Below are positions 20,397 through 30,022 of a stretch of DNA of 64,000 nt, piece by piece (the first letter of the stretch is position 1; the number at the start of each line of letters is the position of its first letter). The position numbers were made by a program, and so were the translations under genes. A model generated the notes under the pieces. It did not search any database. It was not told where the DNA came from and was given only the letters and a program-made list of their open reading frames with translations. This DNA comes from Plastoroseomonas arctica (GTDB lineage Bacteria; Pseudomonadota; Alphaproteobacteria; Acetobacterales; Acetobacteraceae): contig NZ_JAAEDH010000012.1 in NCBI RefSeq assembly GCF_018128965.1, forward strand, positions 1 through 64,000. Reading direction: 5' to 3'.

Positions 20397-20425
20397 TTGC
20401 GAGGGCGCTGGGCCAGGGCTATGCC
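20397..20425 (+). promoter_or_regulatory. Candidate thyX promoter
   Basis: TTGCGA (20397-20402), a 17-base spacer, then TATGCC (20420-20425), a fair sigma-70 match placed 31 bases before the thyX ATG. It lies back to back with the 5' end of ssrA. Activity is inferred from spacing and position only. Confidence 0.35.
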
Positions 20426-20455
20426 GGACCTCCACCACCCCCCGGAGTCGTCCGC

Positions 20456-21394
20456 ATGGCATTGAGCAGCGAGCAGCAGGCCGAGATCGACCTCTCGCGC
20501 GCAGCACCCACGCCGACGCTGCGCCCCACGGTGCCGGCGCTGGAGGCCATGCTGTTCCAGGCGATGCCCGTGCTCGACCACGGTTTTGTTCGCGTCGTCG
20601 ACTACATGGGTGATGACGCCGCCGTAGTGCAGGCCGCCCGCGTCTCCTATGGCCGCGGGACCCGCGCGGCCAACGAGGATCGCGGGCTGATCCGCTACCT
20701 GATGCGGCATCGGCACTCCACGCCCTTCGAGATGTGCGAGATCAAGTACCACGTGAAGCTGCCGATCTTCGTCGCGCGGCAATGGATCCGCCACCGCACC
20801 GCCAACGTGAACGAGTACTCGGCCCGCTACTCCATCCTGGACCGGGAATTCTACATCCCCGCGCCGGAGGCGCTGGCCGCGCAGTCGGACGACAACCGCC
20901 AGGGCCGCGGCGCGGTGCTGGAAGGCGAGGAGGCGACGCGCGTGCTCGCCCTGCTGCGCGAGGACGCCAGCCGCAATTACGACCACTACGCCTGGATGCT
21001 CAATGCTGACGATGCCGGCCGCGTGCTGGACCCCGGCCGCCAGGGCCTGGCGCGCGAACTGGCGCGGATGAACCTGACACTCAACGCCTATACGCAGTGG
21101 TATTGGAAGACGGACCTGCACAATCTGCTGGGCTTCCTGAGCCTGCGCGCCGATGCCCATGCGCAGCACGAAATCCGCGTCTATGCGGACGCCATGCTCG
21201 ACACCGTGCGCGCCTGGGTCCCGCATTGCTTCGAGGCGTTTTCCGACTACCGGATGGGTGCGGTCTCGCTCTCAGCGCAGATGCTGGACATCGTGAAGCG
21301 GCTGCTCGCCGGCGACCCGGTCGAACAGCCCGGCAGCGGCCTGTCCAAGCGCGAATGGCGCGAGCTGATGGCGATGCTGGGGCGCGACGCCTGA
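20456..21394 (+). CDS. thyX: FAD-dependent thymidylate synthase ThyX
   Basis: Flavoprotein making dTMP from dUMP with methylene-tetrahydrofolate and NADPH, releasing tetrahydrofolate (unlike ThyA). 312 residues, homotetramer in the family. The defining ThyX motif RHR-x7-S is [11 protein letters not shown] at 112-122, and the upstream block [20 protein letters not shown] contributes FAD and dUMP binding. The C-terminal half carries the catalytic Ser region SRNYDHYAW-type helix and [24 protein letters not shown], matching the NLRxWxxFxxLR-like block. The protein is somewhat longer than the 220-270 residues common for ThyX, mainly from an N-terminal extension of about 40 residues, as in many alphaproteobacteria. 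Confidence 0.97.
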   Translation: MALSSEQQAEIDLSRAAPTPTLRPTVPALEAMLFQAMPVLDHGFVRVVDYMGDDAAVVQAARVSYGRGTRAANEDRGLIRYLMRHRHSTPFEMCEIKYHVKLPIFVARQWIRHRTANVNEYSARYSILDREFYIPAPEALAAQSDDNRQGRGAVLEGEEATRVLALLREDASRNYDHYAWMLNADDAGRVLDPGRQGLARELARMNLTLNAYTQWYWKTDLHNLLGFLSLRADAHAQHEIRVYADAMLDTVRAWVPHCFEAFSDYRMGAVSLSAQMLDIVKRLLAGDPVEQPGSGLSKREWRELMAMLGRDA

Positions 21395-21447
21395 GCGGCA
21401 AGCGCGCCCCCGCACGCCGCGCGAAGGCGCCGGCGCGCATCCGTGGC

Positions 21448-21591
21448 GTGCGCTGGTGGGCGGTCGCCGCCATCGCCGCGACGGTGCTGATCGGGCTGCC
21501 GCTGGCGCATGCCTTCATCGGCGAATTGGGCGCGGTGCTGCTCGGCACCTTCATCGGTGGCTTCGCGCTCGGCCGTGCGACGGCGCGCTGA
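21448..21591 (+). CDS. Small membrane protein
   Basis: A short frame directly after thyX with one or two hydrophobic segments: AVAAIAATVLIGLPLAHAFIG and LGAVLLGTFIGGFALG, ending at 21591. From the GTG at 21448 it gives 47 residues. The same frame extends back, stop-free, to a CTG at 21391 that overlaps the thyX TGA (CTGA) and would add a strongly basic segment KRAPARRAKAPARIRGVR before the helices, consistent with the positive-inside rule. Which start is used cannot be told by eye. No known family. Confidence 0.5.
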   Translation: MRWWAVAAIAATVLIGLPLAHAFIGELGAVLLGTFIGGFALGRATAR

Positions 21592-21603
21592 CGCCACGGC
21601 CTC

Positions 21604-22317
21604 GTGACGCGGCACGCGGGTGACACGCCCCATATCCGACGCGTGGCCAGGGTCCTGCTCATTGCTGTGGCATTTCTCGGTGCGGTGGCGCTGCTCGCGC
21701 GGTTCCTGCCGCCCGCCTGGCATCCGCGCACGCCGGTCGACCTGACGGCGGCGCCGAACTGGCTGGCCGCGAGCAAGCTCGCCTGGATGCGCCAGGATCC
21801 GGAGGCGTGCTTCGCCGCTTTCGCGGCATCCGCCATTCCCGTCACGCGGGTGCCGGATCGCCCCTCCACGACTGGGTGCGAGACGGAGAACGCGGTGCGC
21901 CTGCCCAGCGTGCTGCGCACCATCCCGGCATCACCGACGCTCAGCTGCCCGATGGCCGCCGCCTGGACGATGTTCGAGCGCCATGGCCTGCAGGCGGCGG
22001 CGCGCACGCATCTGGGGCAGGAGGTGGCGGGCATCCGCCATCTCGGCACGCAATCCTGCCGCAACATCGGCGGCGGCACGGTGCGCAGCCAGCACGCGAC
22101 CGCGAACGCCATCGACATCGCCGGCTTCATCTTGCGCGACGGGAGGGAGGTGCGCGTGGCGCCGGACTGGCCAGGGAGTGGCCGCGACGCCGCCTTTCTC
22201 CGGGCGGTGCGCGACGCCGCCTGCCGCTGGTTCCGCGTGGTGCTCAGCCCGGACTACGACGCGGCGCACCGCGACCATTTCCACCTGGACATGGGACCCT
22301 GGAGCAGCTGCCGCTAG
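21604..22317 (+). CDS. Extensin-like (M15-related) family protein
   Basis: A 237-residue protein anchored or exported through the hydrophobic segment VARVLLIAVAFLGAVALLA near residues 14-32. The C-terminal domain matches the bacterial extensin-like family, which shares the zinc D-Ala-D-Ala peptidase fold: SCRNIGGG, SQHATANAIDIAGF (with the HATANAIDI zinc motif, His then Asp) and DHFHLDMG (second His). This suggests a peptidoglycan-directed hydrolase or binding role in the periplasm. The start is a GTG at 21604, 12 bases after the small membrane protein. It converges on the Mrp gene with a four-base overlap. Confidence 0.87.
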   Translation: MTRHAGDTPHIRRVARVLLIAVAFLGAVALLARFLPPAWHPRTPVDLTAAPNWLAASKLAWMRQDPEACFAAFAASAIPVTRVPDRPSTTGCETENAVRLPSVLRTIPASPTLSCPMAAAWTMFERHGLQAAARTHLGQEVAGIRHLGTQSCRNIGGGTVRSQHATANAIDIAGFILRDGREVRVAPDWPGSGRDAAFLRAVRDAACRWFRVVLSPDYDAAHRDHFHLDMGPWSSCR

Positions 22318-23420
22318 TCGATGACGATGCGCGGTCCCGCCGGTGCCGCCGCGCCCTCCAGCTTCGCCCAGAGCCGCGCCGCGATGGCGCGGTAGGTGGC
22401 GGCCGCGTCGCTCTCCGGCCGGGCGGCGACGATCGGCGTCCCGGCATCGGCGAGTTCGCGGATCTCGAGCGTGAGTGGCAATTCGCCGAGGAACTCGGTG
22501 CCCAGCCGCACGGCCTCGCTGCGCGCCCCGCCATGGGAGAAGATCTCCGAGCGGTGGTTGCAGTTCGGGCAACAGAAATAGCTCATGTTCTCGATCAGGC
22601 CGAGCACCGGGACACTGACCTTCTCGAACATTCGCACGCCGCGCCTGGCGTCGATCAGCGCCACGTCCTGCGGCGTGGAGACGATCACCGCACCGGCCAG
22701 CGGTACGCGCTGGCTCATCGTCAACTGGGCGTCGCCGGTGCCTGGCGGCATGTCGACCACGAGGATGTCGAGCGGCCCCCAGGCGACCTGGCCCAGCATC
22801 TGCTCCAGCGCGCCCATCACCATCGGGCCGCGCCATATCATCGGCGTTTCCTCCTCGACCAGGAAGCCGATCGACATCGCCTTGAGGCCCCAACGCGAGA
22901 GCGGGATCAGGCGGTTGCCCTCGCTGCGCGGCTTCTCGCGCGTGCCCAGCATCTGCGGCAGGGAGGGGCCGTAGATGTCGGCGTCGAGCAGCCCGACCTT
23001 CAGCCCCTGCGCGGCCATCGCAACGGCGATGTTCACCGCCGTGGTCGACTTGCCGACGCCGCCCTTGCCCGAGGCGATGGCGATGATGAAACGCGTCTCC
23101 GGCATCAGCATCGGCCCCTGGCCGGCCGGCGCGTGCGGCGCGCGCTTCGGCGCGGCGGCCGGCGCCGCGTCGCGATGGGCCGTGAGGATCACCGTCGCCG
23201 AGAGCACGCCCGGCACCGAAGCGGCGGCGCGCTCCGCCGCGGCGCGCACCGGCTCCATCGCCGCGGCGCGCGCGCGCGGCACTTCCAGCGTTACCTGCAC
23301 CATGCCCTCGCGCGCCAGCACGCCTTGCACGAAACCGCCCGCGACGATGTCCTGGCCGGTCTCGGCATCCCGCACGCTTGCCAGGGCGGCCCGCACCCGC
23401 GCTTCCAGAGTTTCGCCCAT
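22314..23420 (-). CDS. Mrp/ApbC-type iron-sulfur cluster carrier ATPase
   Basis: P-loop ATPase that carries and transfers 4Fe-4S clusters to apoproteins. 368 residues. Residues about 1-85 form the MIP18-like (DUF59) domain (ALASVRDAETGQDIV). An Ala/Pro linker follows, then the ParA/MinD-type ATPase with the deviant Walker A GKGGVGKST at 118-126. GLLDADIYGPSLPQMLG and DILVVDMPPGTGDAQLT are the next blocks. The cluster-binding CxxC is CPNC in NMSYFCCPNCNH. It is divergent from hflK, leaving about 218 bases for two promoters. Confidence 0.95.
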   Translation of the reverse strand: MGETLEARVRAALASVRDAETGQDIVAGGFVQGVLAREGMVQVTLEVPRARAAAMEPVRAAAERAAASVPGVLSATVILTAHRDAAPAAAPKRAPHAPAGQGPMLMPETRFIIAIASGKGGVGKSTTAVNIAVAMAAQGLKVGLLDADIYGPSLPQMLGTREKPRSEGNRLIPLSRWGLKAMSIGFLVEEETPMIWRGPMVMGALEQMLGQVAWGPLDILVVDMPPGTGDAQLTMSQRVPLAGAVIVSTPQDVALIDARRGVRMFEKVSVPVLGLIENMSYFCCPNCNHRSEIFSHGGARSEAVRLGTEFLGELPLTLEIRELADAGTPIVAARPESDAAATYRAIAARLWAKLEGAAAPAGPRIVID

Positions 23421-23638
23421 CGCTTGAAAAATCCCCGATCCCGGACAATATCCCGAAGAACGGGCGTCCCTTTGATGACCCGCGCCCTACATGGTGGGGC
23501 GCGACCAGACAATCACCCCATCGGTCACACCGCACGCGGTTGACGCAACGGGCTTCCGCTGGAACACCAGCGCCATACTAGGCCGCTTGCCCGCACAGGG
23601 GCCGGCGGCCAACGACGAGAGCGGAGAGACACGGCCCG

Positions 23639-24853
23639 ATGCCCTGGAACAACAGCGGCGGCAACAGCCCCTGGGGCAATCCGCGCCCGCAGGGCCCCTG
23701 GGGTGCGCCGCCCCCGCCCGGCGGCAACAACCAGGGCGGCGGCAGCGGCCGCGGCCCGGACCTCGACGACCTGATCCGCCAGGCGCAGGACACGGTGCGC
23801 CGCTTTCTGCCCCGGCGCGGCGGCGGCAAGGGTCTTGGGCTGCTCGCCATCCTGCTGATCGGCGGCTGGGGCCTCACCGGCTTCTACCGCGTGGAGCCGG
23901 ACGAGGTCGGCGTCGTGACCCGCTTCGGGGCCTTCACCGGGCGCCTCGCGCCCTCGGGCCTCAATTATCACCTGCCCTGGCCGATCGAGGCGGCGGCGAC
24001 GCCGCGCGTCACCACCGAGAACCAGATCTTTATCGGCTTCCGCCCGAGCGATCCCGCCGCGACCCGTGCCGTCGCGGTCCGCGACGTGCTCGAGGAATCG
24101 CTGATGCTCACCGGCGACGAGAACATCATCGACATCGACTTCGTGGTGCGCTGGCGCATCCGCGATGCCGGCGAGTTCCTGTTCAACACGCGCAATGTCG
24201 AGCAGACCATCAAGTCCGCCGCCGAGAGCGTGATGCGCGAGGTCATCGGCCGCACGCCGATCCAGCCGGCACTCACCGAGGCGCGCGGACAGATCGCCGA
24301 ATCCGTGCGTCTGGGCACCCAGACCATCCTCGACCAGTATCGCGCAGGCGTCATCGTGACCTCGGTCGAGCTGCAGAAGGTCGACCCGCCGGCCGCCGTC
24401 ATCGACGCGTTCCGTGACGTGCAACGCGCGAACGCCGACCGCGAGCGCCAGCGCAACGAGGCCGAGGGCTACCGCAACGGCATCATCCCCGCCGCCCGCG
24501 GCGAGGCCGAGCAGATGATCCAGGCCGCGACCGGCTTCCGCGACAGCCAGACCGCGCGTGCGCGTGGTGAAGCCGGGCGCTTCATCGCCGTGCTCACCGC
24601 CTACCAGGCCGCGCAGGACATCACCGTGCGCCGCATGTATCTCGAGACGATGGAGGAAATCCTCCGCCGCAATCCGACCGTGCTGGTCGATGACCGGCTG
24701 CAGGGCCTGGTGCCCTTCCTGCAGCTCAACGACCAGGGCGCCCCGCGCACGCCGAGCGCGCGCCCGGGCGAACCCGGCACGCGGCCACCGCCGCTGCCCA
24801 TCGCACCCACCGGTGCGCTGATGAACACACGCCCGCCGGGGGCCACACGATGA
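23639..24853 (+). CDS. hflK: HflK, SPFH-domain FtsH modulator
   Basis: Inner membrane protein that with HflC forms a large cage around the FtsH protease and limits its access to membrane substrates. 404 residues. Residues 1-45 are Gly/Pro/Asn-rich and cytoplasmic (PWNNSGGNSPWGNPRPQG, typical of HflK), followed by a membrane helix LGLLAILLIGGWGLTGFY. The SPFH/band-7 domain follows (VEPDEVGVVTRFGAF), then the helical coiled-coil region (ANADRERQRNEAEGYRN, RARGEAGRF). The ATG at 23639 is the natural start. Its TGA overlaps the hflC ATG. Confidence 0.96.
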   Translation: MPWNNSGGNSPWGNPRPQGPWGAPPPPGGNNQGGGSGRGPDLDDLIRQAQDTVRRFLPRRGGGKGLGLLAILLIGGWGLTGFYRVEPDEVGVVTRFGAFTGRLAPSGLNYHLPWPIEAAATPRVTTENQIFIGFRPSDPAATRAVAVRDVLEESLMLTGDENIIDIDFVVRWRIRDAGEFLFNTRNVEQTIKSAAESVMREVIGRTPIQPALTEARGQIAESVRLGTQTILDQYRAGVIVTSVELQKVDPPAAVIDAFRDVQRANADRERQRNEAEGYRNGIIPAARGEAEQMIQAATGFRDSQTARARGEAGRFIAVLTAYQAAQDITVRRMYLETMEEILRRNPTVLVDDRLQGLVPFLQLNDQGAPRTPSARPGEPGTRPPPLPIAPTGALMNTRPPGATR

Positions 24854-25725
24854 GCCGTTCCATCGCCGCGATCGGCTTCATCGCCATCGCGCTTCTCATC
24901 CTCGCCACGTCCTTCTTCACGGTGCACCAGACGCAGCACGTGCTGGTCACGCGCCTGGGCGAACCGGTGCGCGTGATCAGCACGCCGGGCCTGCAGATGA
25001 AGATCCCGTTCATCGAGACGGTGATCTCCTTCGACCGCCGCCTGCTCGACTTCGACGCGCAGGGCACCGAGGTGATCCTGGGCGACCAGCGCCGGCTCGT
25101 GGTCGACAGCTTCACGCGCTATCGCATCACCGATCCGCTGCGCTTCTTCCAGGCCTCCGGCGGCACCGAGGGCGGCATCCGCCTGCGCCTGCAGCCGATC
25201 GTCTCCTCCGCGATCCGCAACGTGCTCGGCAACGAGCCGCTGCTTGCGGTGCTCTCGACCGAGCGTGCCCGCGTCATGGGCGAGATCCGCAACCGGGTGA
25301 ACGAGCAGGCGCTCGGCTTCGGCCTCGAAGTGGTCGATCTGCGCATCCGCCGCGCCGACCTGCCCGAGGAGAACACGCAGGCCATTCTCAGCCGCATGCA
25401 GTCCGAGCGCGAGCGCGTCGCGCGCGAGGCCCGCGCCGAGGGCGCCGAGCAGGCGCAGCGCATCCGGGCTAATGCGGATCGCGAACGGACGGTGCTGATC
25501 GCCGAGGCGCAATCCTCCTCGGAAATCCTGCGCGGCGAAGGCGAGCGCGAGGCCATCCGCATCTTCGCCGAGGCCTTCCAGCGTGACCCGGTCTTCTACC
25601 AGTTCTATCGGACCATGCAGGCGTATCGCGAAGCCTTTTCCGGCGGAGAGACGCGCCTGATCCTGACGCCGGACAGCGAGTTCTTCCGCTACCTGCGCGA
25701 AAGCCCCGCCGGCAACGCGCGCTGA
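24850..25725 (+). CDS. hflC: HflC, SPFH-domain FtsH modulator
   Basis: Partner of HflK in the FtsH-HflKC membrane complex. 291 residues with an N-terminal membrane segment AAIGFIAIALLILATSFFTV at about 5-24, the start of the SPFH domain (TQHVLVTRLGEPVRVIST), and an alanine/arginine/glutamate-rich helical stretch (RMQSERERVAREARAEGAE). QSSSEILRGEGEREAIRIFAEAF is a conserved HflC block. Coupled to hflK by a four-base overlap and followed by a strong hairpin, so hflKC may end its transcript there before degP. Confidence 0.96.
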   Translation: MSRSIAAIGFIAIALLILATSFFTVHQTQHVLVTRLGEPVRVISTPGLQMKIPFIETVISFDRRLLDFDAQGTEVILGDQRRLVVDSFTRYRITDPLRFFQASGGTEGGIRLRLQPIVSSAIRNVLGNEPLLAVLSTERARVMGEIRNRVNEQALGFGLEVVDLRIRRADLPEENTQAILSRMQSERERVAREARAEGAEQAQRIRANADRERTVLIAEAQSSSEILRGEGEREAIRIFAEAFQRDPVFYQFYRTMQAYREAFSGGETRLILTPDSEFFRYLRESPAGNAR

Positions 25726-25729
25726 TTGC

Positions 25730-25753
25730 GCCGGGGGCGGTAACGCCCCCGGC
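25730..25753 (+). terminator. Strong hairpin after hflC
   Basis: GCCGGGGGCG (25730-25739), loop GTAA, CGCCCCCGGC (25744-25753): a perfect 10-bp stem starting five bases after the hflC stop. No T-tract follows, so it is either an imperfect intrinsic terminator or a transcript-stabilising stem between hflC and degP. Confidence 0.6.
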
Positions 25754-25853
25754 TGCGCGGCGCCGGTGTCACGCTTCGTTGCAGCGCAAACCTCTTCCCC
25801 TGGGCGCCGCGGCGCACAATTGTAACGTCGCCAACAAACCGAGGTGGCCACCC

Positions 25854-27395
25854 TTGCGCATTTCCCCGATCGCCGTCGCCCTTGCCCTCGCCTTCACGGG
25901 TGTCGCCCACGCGCAACCGGCCCCAGCGCCGAACGCGGCGCAGCCCGCGCCGCTGCCCAACGCGCCGCAAAGCTTCGCACCGCTCGCGCGGCAATTGCTG
26001 CCGGCGGTGGTGAACATCTCCACCTCGCAGAACGTGCAGGCGCGCGCCGGCCGGCCGGATGCGCCTGAGACGCCGCAGGCGCCGCCGGGCAGCCCGTTCG
26101 AGGAATTCTTCCGCGACTTCTTCAACCGCAATCGTCCGCCAGGTGCGCCGGGCGCGCCGGGCGCACCCGGCCCCGATGCGCAGCGCCCGCGCCGCGCGCA
26201 GTCCCTGGGTTCGGGCTTCATCATCGACACCTCGGGCCTGGTGGTCACCAACAACCACGTCATCGATGGCGCCGACGAGATCAACGTAATTTTGGCGGAC
26301 AACACCTCGATCCGCGCCGAGCTCGTCGGCACGGATACGCGCACCGACATCGCGGTGCTGCGCATCCGCACGGACCGCACGTTGACCGCGGTGCCCTGGG
26401 GCAATTCGGACGAGGCCAGCGTCGGCGACTGGGTGCTGGCGATCGGCAATCCGTTCGGCCTGGGTGGGACGATGACGGCTGGCATCGTCTCGGCCCGTGG
26501 CCGCGACATCCGCCAGGGCCTCTATGATGATTTCATCCAGACCGATGCCGCCATCAATCGCGGCAATTCGGGCGGCCCGCTGTTCAACATGCGCGGCGAA
26601 GTCGTGGGCATCAACACGGCGATCTACTCCCCGACCGGCGGGTCGATCGGCATCGGCTTTTCCATCCCGTCGAACCTCGCGCGCAACATCGCCTCGCAGC
26701 TCGCCGATGGTGGCCGCGTGCGGCGCGGCTGGCTCGGCGTGAACATCCAGCAGGTGACCGACGAGATCGCCGAGAGCCTGCGCGTCCCCGGTGGCACGCG
26801 CGGCGCGCTGATCGCGCGTGCGCAGGAAGGTGGGCCGGCGGCGGCCGCCGGCATCCGCAGCGGCGACGTGGTGCTGCGCTTCAACGGTGCCGAGGTGCGC
26901 GACATGCGCTCGCTGCCGCGCATCGTGGCCGACACCCGCGTCGGCAGCACCGCGCCGGTCGTCATCTGGCGCGATGGCCGCGAGGAAACCGTCACCATCA
27001 CGGTGGGTGAGCTTCCCGCCGAGCAGGCTGCCGCTGCGAGCACGCCCGCGACACCGCCCGGCCAGCCGCCGCGCCCGGCGGAACTTGCCGGCCTTGGCCT
27101 GCGCGTCGCCCCGATCTCGGCCGAGCTGCGCGAGCGCTTCTCGCTGCGTGCCGAGCAGCGTGGTGTCGTCATCGTCGAAGTGGCACCCGACAGCCCGGGC
27201 GCCGAGCGCGACCTTCGCGCCGGCGACGTGATCGTCGAGGTCCAGCAGGAGCGCGTGAACACGGTCGCCGAATTGCAGGAGCGCATCGAGCGCCTGCGCC
27301 GGCAGAACCGGCCGAGCGCACTGCTGCTGGTCGAAAGCGGCCAAGGCCAGCGCTTCGTCCCGCTCCGGCTCGGCATCCCGCGCCCGGCGCAGTAA
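25854..27395 (+). CDS. Periplasmic serine protease of the DegP/HtrA (Do) family
   Basis: Trypsin-like ATP-independent protease and chaperone of the periplasm. 513 residues from the TTG at 25854, which follows GAGGTGG at 25841-25847 and gives a clean signal peptide (LRISPIAVALALAFTGVAHA); the earlier in-frame ATG at 25779 would place a 25-residue polar tail before it. A low-complexity linker of PGAPGAPGAPG near residue 96 lies before the protease core. The catalytic triad is His135 (TNNHVIDGAD), Asp165 (RTDIAVLR) and Ser239 (RGNSGGPLF). Two PDZ domains follow (RRGWLGVNIQ and LAGLGLRVAPI), as in DegP. Location after hflKC parallels other alphaproteobacteria. Confidence 0.95.
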   Translation: MRISPIAVALALAFTGVAHAQPAPAPNAAQPAPLPNAPQSFAPLARQLLPAVVNISTSQNVQARAGRPDAPETPQAPPGSPFEEFFRDFFNRNRPPGAPGAPGAPGPDAQRPRRAQSLGSGFIIDTSGLVVTNNHVIDGADEINVILADNTSIRAELVGTDTRTDIAVLRIRTDRTLTAVPWGNSDEASVGDWVLAIGNPFGLGGTMTAGIVSARGRDIRQGLYDDFIQTDAAINRGNSGGPLFNMRGEVVGINTAIYSPTGGSIGIGFSIPSNLARNIASQLADGGRVRRGWLGVNIQQVTDEIAESLRVPGGTRGALIARAQEGGPAAAAGIRSGDVVLRFNGAEVRDMRSLPRIVADTRVGSTAPVVIWRDGREETVTITVGELPAEQAAAASTPATPPGQPPRPAELAGLGLRVAPISAELRERFSLRAEQRGVVIVEVAPDSPGAERDLRAGDVIVEVQQERVNTVAELQERIERLRRQNRPSALLLVESGQGQRFVPLRLGIPRPAQ

Positions 27396-27414
27396 GGCAT
27401 GGCGCGGCGCGCGC

Positions 27415-29976
27415 TTAGCGGCGCGCGCCGCCCAGCAATCCGCGCAGGATATCGACGGCGTTCGGTGCGCGCGGTGCGTCCGAGCTGCCGACTGGCGGTG
27501 CAGGGGTCGGTGCTGGTGCCGTCGGCGCCGTACCTTGCCGGCCACCGCGGGCTGCCAGCAGCGCGGCGCCGCAGTCGGGCAGGGCAGGATTGCCGCCGCC
27601 CAGCGCCTCGGCGGCGCCTTCCAGCGTGCGGTCCGGGGTGCGCTGGGCACCGAGCAGGGCGCCCAGCCCGGCCGCTGCCGCCGCGGCGGCATCGATCCGC
27701 CCCAGGCGAGGTGCGGTCAGTGTGCCCGAGATGGGCACCGGGGCGCGCAGGTTGATGATCGCCGTGCGCAGATCCGGCAGCATGCGCAGGTCGATGCGCT
27801 CGTCGCCCAGGTTGACGGTGCCGGTGGCGCCGATCCGTCCCAACGAGGTCTCGGCCAGGAAGGTCTCGGCGCGCAGGATCCCGCGCGCGGCCGGGGCGCG
27901 TAGGGCCAGGCATCTCAGCGGCAAGCCCTCCGGCGGGACGCCCTGCGGCACCAGCACCCGGATCAGGTCGGGCGGGATGCCGGCGAGCATGGACGGCGCG
28001 ATGCGCCCATCCACGAGCGCCAGGCCGATGAAGCCGTCGAGCGAGGCGGCCAGGGCACGCGTATTCGATCCGGCGCCGCTGAGCGCCAGATCCACGTCGA
28101 GGCGGCCATTGCCGAGCCGGTCGCCGACCGCCGCCCGCAATGCCGCGAGGTCCAGCCCCTCGGCATGCAAGGCGAGGCGCATGGCTGGCGGCGCGACGCT
28201 CGCATCCACGCCAATGCTGCCCGCAATGGGACCGCCAGGCGAGGTCGCCGTGATCGGATCGAGCAGCAGCCGGCCCTCGCGCAGCACCAGATGCGTCGTG
28301 ACGGCGCGCAGCGGCAGCTCCGCACCAAGGATCAGCGTGCTGATGGTGAGCTGCAGATCCGCATCCGCGCCGCGCAGCGAATCGACGTTCAGCGCCACGT
28401 CCGGGATGACGCGGCGTGGCCCGGGGGCGGGCGGTGCCGCCGCGGCGGGTTGCGCCGGCGCCACCGGAACCGTGGCCGGCGTTGCCGGTGCGGTCGTCGG
28501 CGCCGAACCGGTCGCCCCTGTGAGATCAAGCCGTTCGGAGGCGAGCGTTCCCGAGATGCCAAAACGCGCACCTAGAGCCAGCGTCACCGCGCCGGCGACA
28601 TCGCCGGCGCTGCTCGTCGCGCGCAGGTCGGCGATCGCGACCTGTCCCGGCGCCGGGATCGTCACCCGTCCGGCGGCGGTCAGGTCGCGCAACGGCGGGA
28701 CCCGCACACCGGCCAGCGCGCCGAATGCGGCGGCATCGGGGATGCGCGCCGTCATGGCCAGATCCAGGCCCGCGCCCGTGAACACTACGCCGCTCATCCC
28801 CTGCGCCCGGACCTCGGCATTCGCCGCGGCCAGCGTCAGGTCGACCGGCATGGAAGCATCCGGCGACGCCTGCTGAAGCACAACGAGCGTGCCGGCCGTT
28901 CCGCGCAGCGTCAGCGGCGTGGTACCGAGCATCGCCTCGGCTGTCAGGCTGATGGGCGCGTCGCTCGCCTCGGCCAACATTGCCAGCCGTCGCAGCGCCA
29001 GGCCGGGCCGCAGCGCCCCGAGATCGACGCCGCCGATGCCGAGGCGCAAGCCGTCGATCACCGGCGCCCCCGCCACCTCATGCGCCGTAAGGCGGAAGGT
29101 GACGTCGGCGCCCGGTGGCAACGCGGAGAGCCGCGGCAGCAGCGCGGCCAGGCGATCCGTCCGGTCGAGCGTGCCCTCCGCGGTCCCGCGCCAGCCGCGC
29201 AGGCGGGCCGGCTCGCTCGCCTCGCCCTCAATGGCGAGGGTGGCGCCCTCGGCGTCCAGCGCCAGCCGCAGCGGCCAGGGCGCGACCGGCGCCATGAAGC
29301 CGGCGATGGTCCCGCTCTCGCCCTGCAGGCGGATCGCGGTGCCGTTGACGGTGACGCGCGCTTCATGCGCCAGCCGCTGCCCGGAGGCGCGGGTCGCGAG
29401 GCGTTCGATCAGCAGGGTATGCGCGGTACCGGTCGCCCCGTCGCGATAGATGACGCTGCCGCCGGTGAGCGTGAGCGCGCGCAGGCCGAAGGCCATCCCG
29501 GCGCTGGGCTCCCGCGGTGGTGCGGGCACGCTGTCCGCGGGTGGCGGGCCAGGCGGGCGGTTCGCCGCGAACAGCCAGTTCGGCCGTCCCTCAGCATCGG
29601 TCTCCAGCAGCAGATGCGGCTCGACCAAAGTGAGGCTGCGGATGTCGATCTCGCGCGAGAGCAGCGGCAGCAGCGCGAGGCGCAACTCGATGCGCCGGGC
29701 GGTCAGCATCTCAGGCGCCGACCCACCGGGTGCATTGGCCAGCGCGATGTCGTCGATGGCGATGGTGGGCACGATGGAGGTGGTGAACGAGATCGGCCCG
29801 CTGAGCGTGAGGCGCCGTCCCGTCGCTGATTCCACGGCCGCGGTGATGCGCGGCTTCAGCGCCTCGGTATCGAGCGTGAGGACCAGGACCGTCGCACTCG
29901 CAACCGGCAACAGCAGGATGATCGCGAGGACGATCAGCAGGCGGCGCCAGATCCGGCGTGGTGTGGCTTGCGGCAT
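27415..29976 (-). CDS. AsmA family envelope protein (second copy)
   Basis: An 853-residue AsmA-type protein: a membrane anchor RRLLIVLAIILLLPVASATVLVL at about 9-31, then the family start pattern LKPRITAAVESATGRRLTLSG and DDIALANAPGGS. A Pro/Ala-rich linker near residues 500-530 is followed by the AsmA C-terminal repeats (LDLALSGAGSN-like, DGFIGLALVDGRIAPSML), ending in an Ala-rich tail with RAPNAVDILRGLLGG. The ATG at 29976 was chosen because upstream in-frame codons lie ahead of the anchor in non-coding-like sequence. It converges on degP with a 19-base gap. Its role, from family studies, is lipid transport or outer membrane integrity. Confidence 0.9.
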   Translation of the reverse strand: MPQATPRRIWRRLLIVLAIILLLPVASATVLVLTLDTEALKPRITAAVESATGRRLTLSGPISFTTSIVPTIAIDDIALANAPGGSAPEMLTARRIELRLALLPLLSREIDIRSLTLVEPHLLLETDAEGRPNWLFAANRPPGPPPADSVPAPPREPSAGMAFGLRALTLTGGSVIYRDGATGTAHTLLIERLATRASGQRLAHEARVTVNGTAIRLQGESGTIAGFMAPVAPWPLRLALDAEGATLAIEGEASEPARLRGWRGTAEGTLDRTDRLAALLPRLSALPPGADVTFRLTAHEVAGAPVIDGLRLGIGGVDLGALRPGLALRRLAMLAEASDAPISLTAEAMLGTTPLTLRGTAGTLVVLQQASPDASMPVDLTLAAANAEVRAQGMSGVVFTGAGLDLAMTARIPDAAAFGALAGVRVPPLRDLTAAGRVTIPAPGQVAIADLRATSSAGDVAGAVTLALGARFGISGTLASERLDLTGATGSAPTTAPATPATVPVAPAQPAAAAPPAPGPRRVIPDVALNVDSLRGADADLQLTISTLILGAELPLRAVTTHLVLREGRLLLDPITATSPGGPIAGSIGVDASVAPPAMRLALHAEGLDLAALRAAVGDRLGNGRLDVDLALSGAGSNTRALAASLDGFIGLALVDGRIAPSMLAGIPPDLIRVLVPQGVPPEGLPLRCLALRAPAARGILRAETFLAETSLGRIGATGTVNLGDERIDLRMLPDLRTAIINLRAPVPISGTLTAPRLGRIDAAAAAAAGLGALLGAQRTPDRTLEGAAEALGGGNPALPDCGAALLAARGGRQGTAPTAPAPTPAPPVGSSDAPRAPNAVDILRGLLGGARR

Positions 29977-30022
29977 CGGCGACCCCTTCTTCGCCTGAAG
30001 ATGGGGTCGCCGCGTCGCGATG

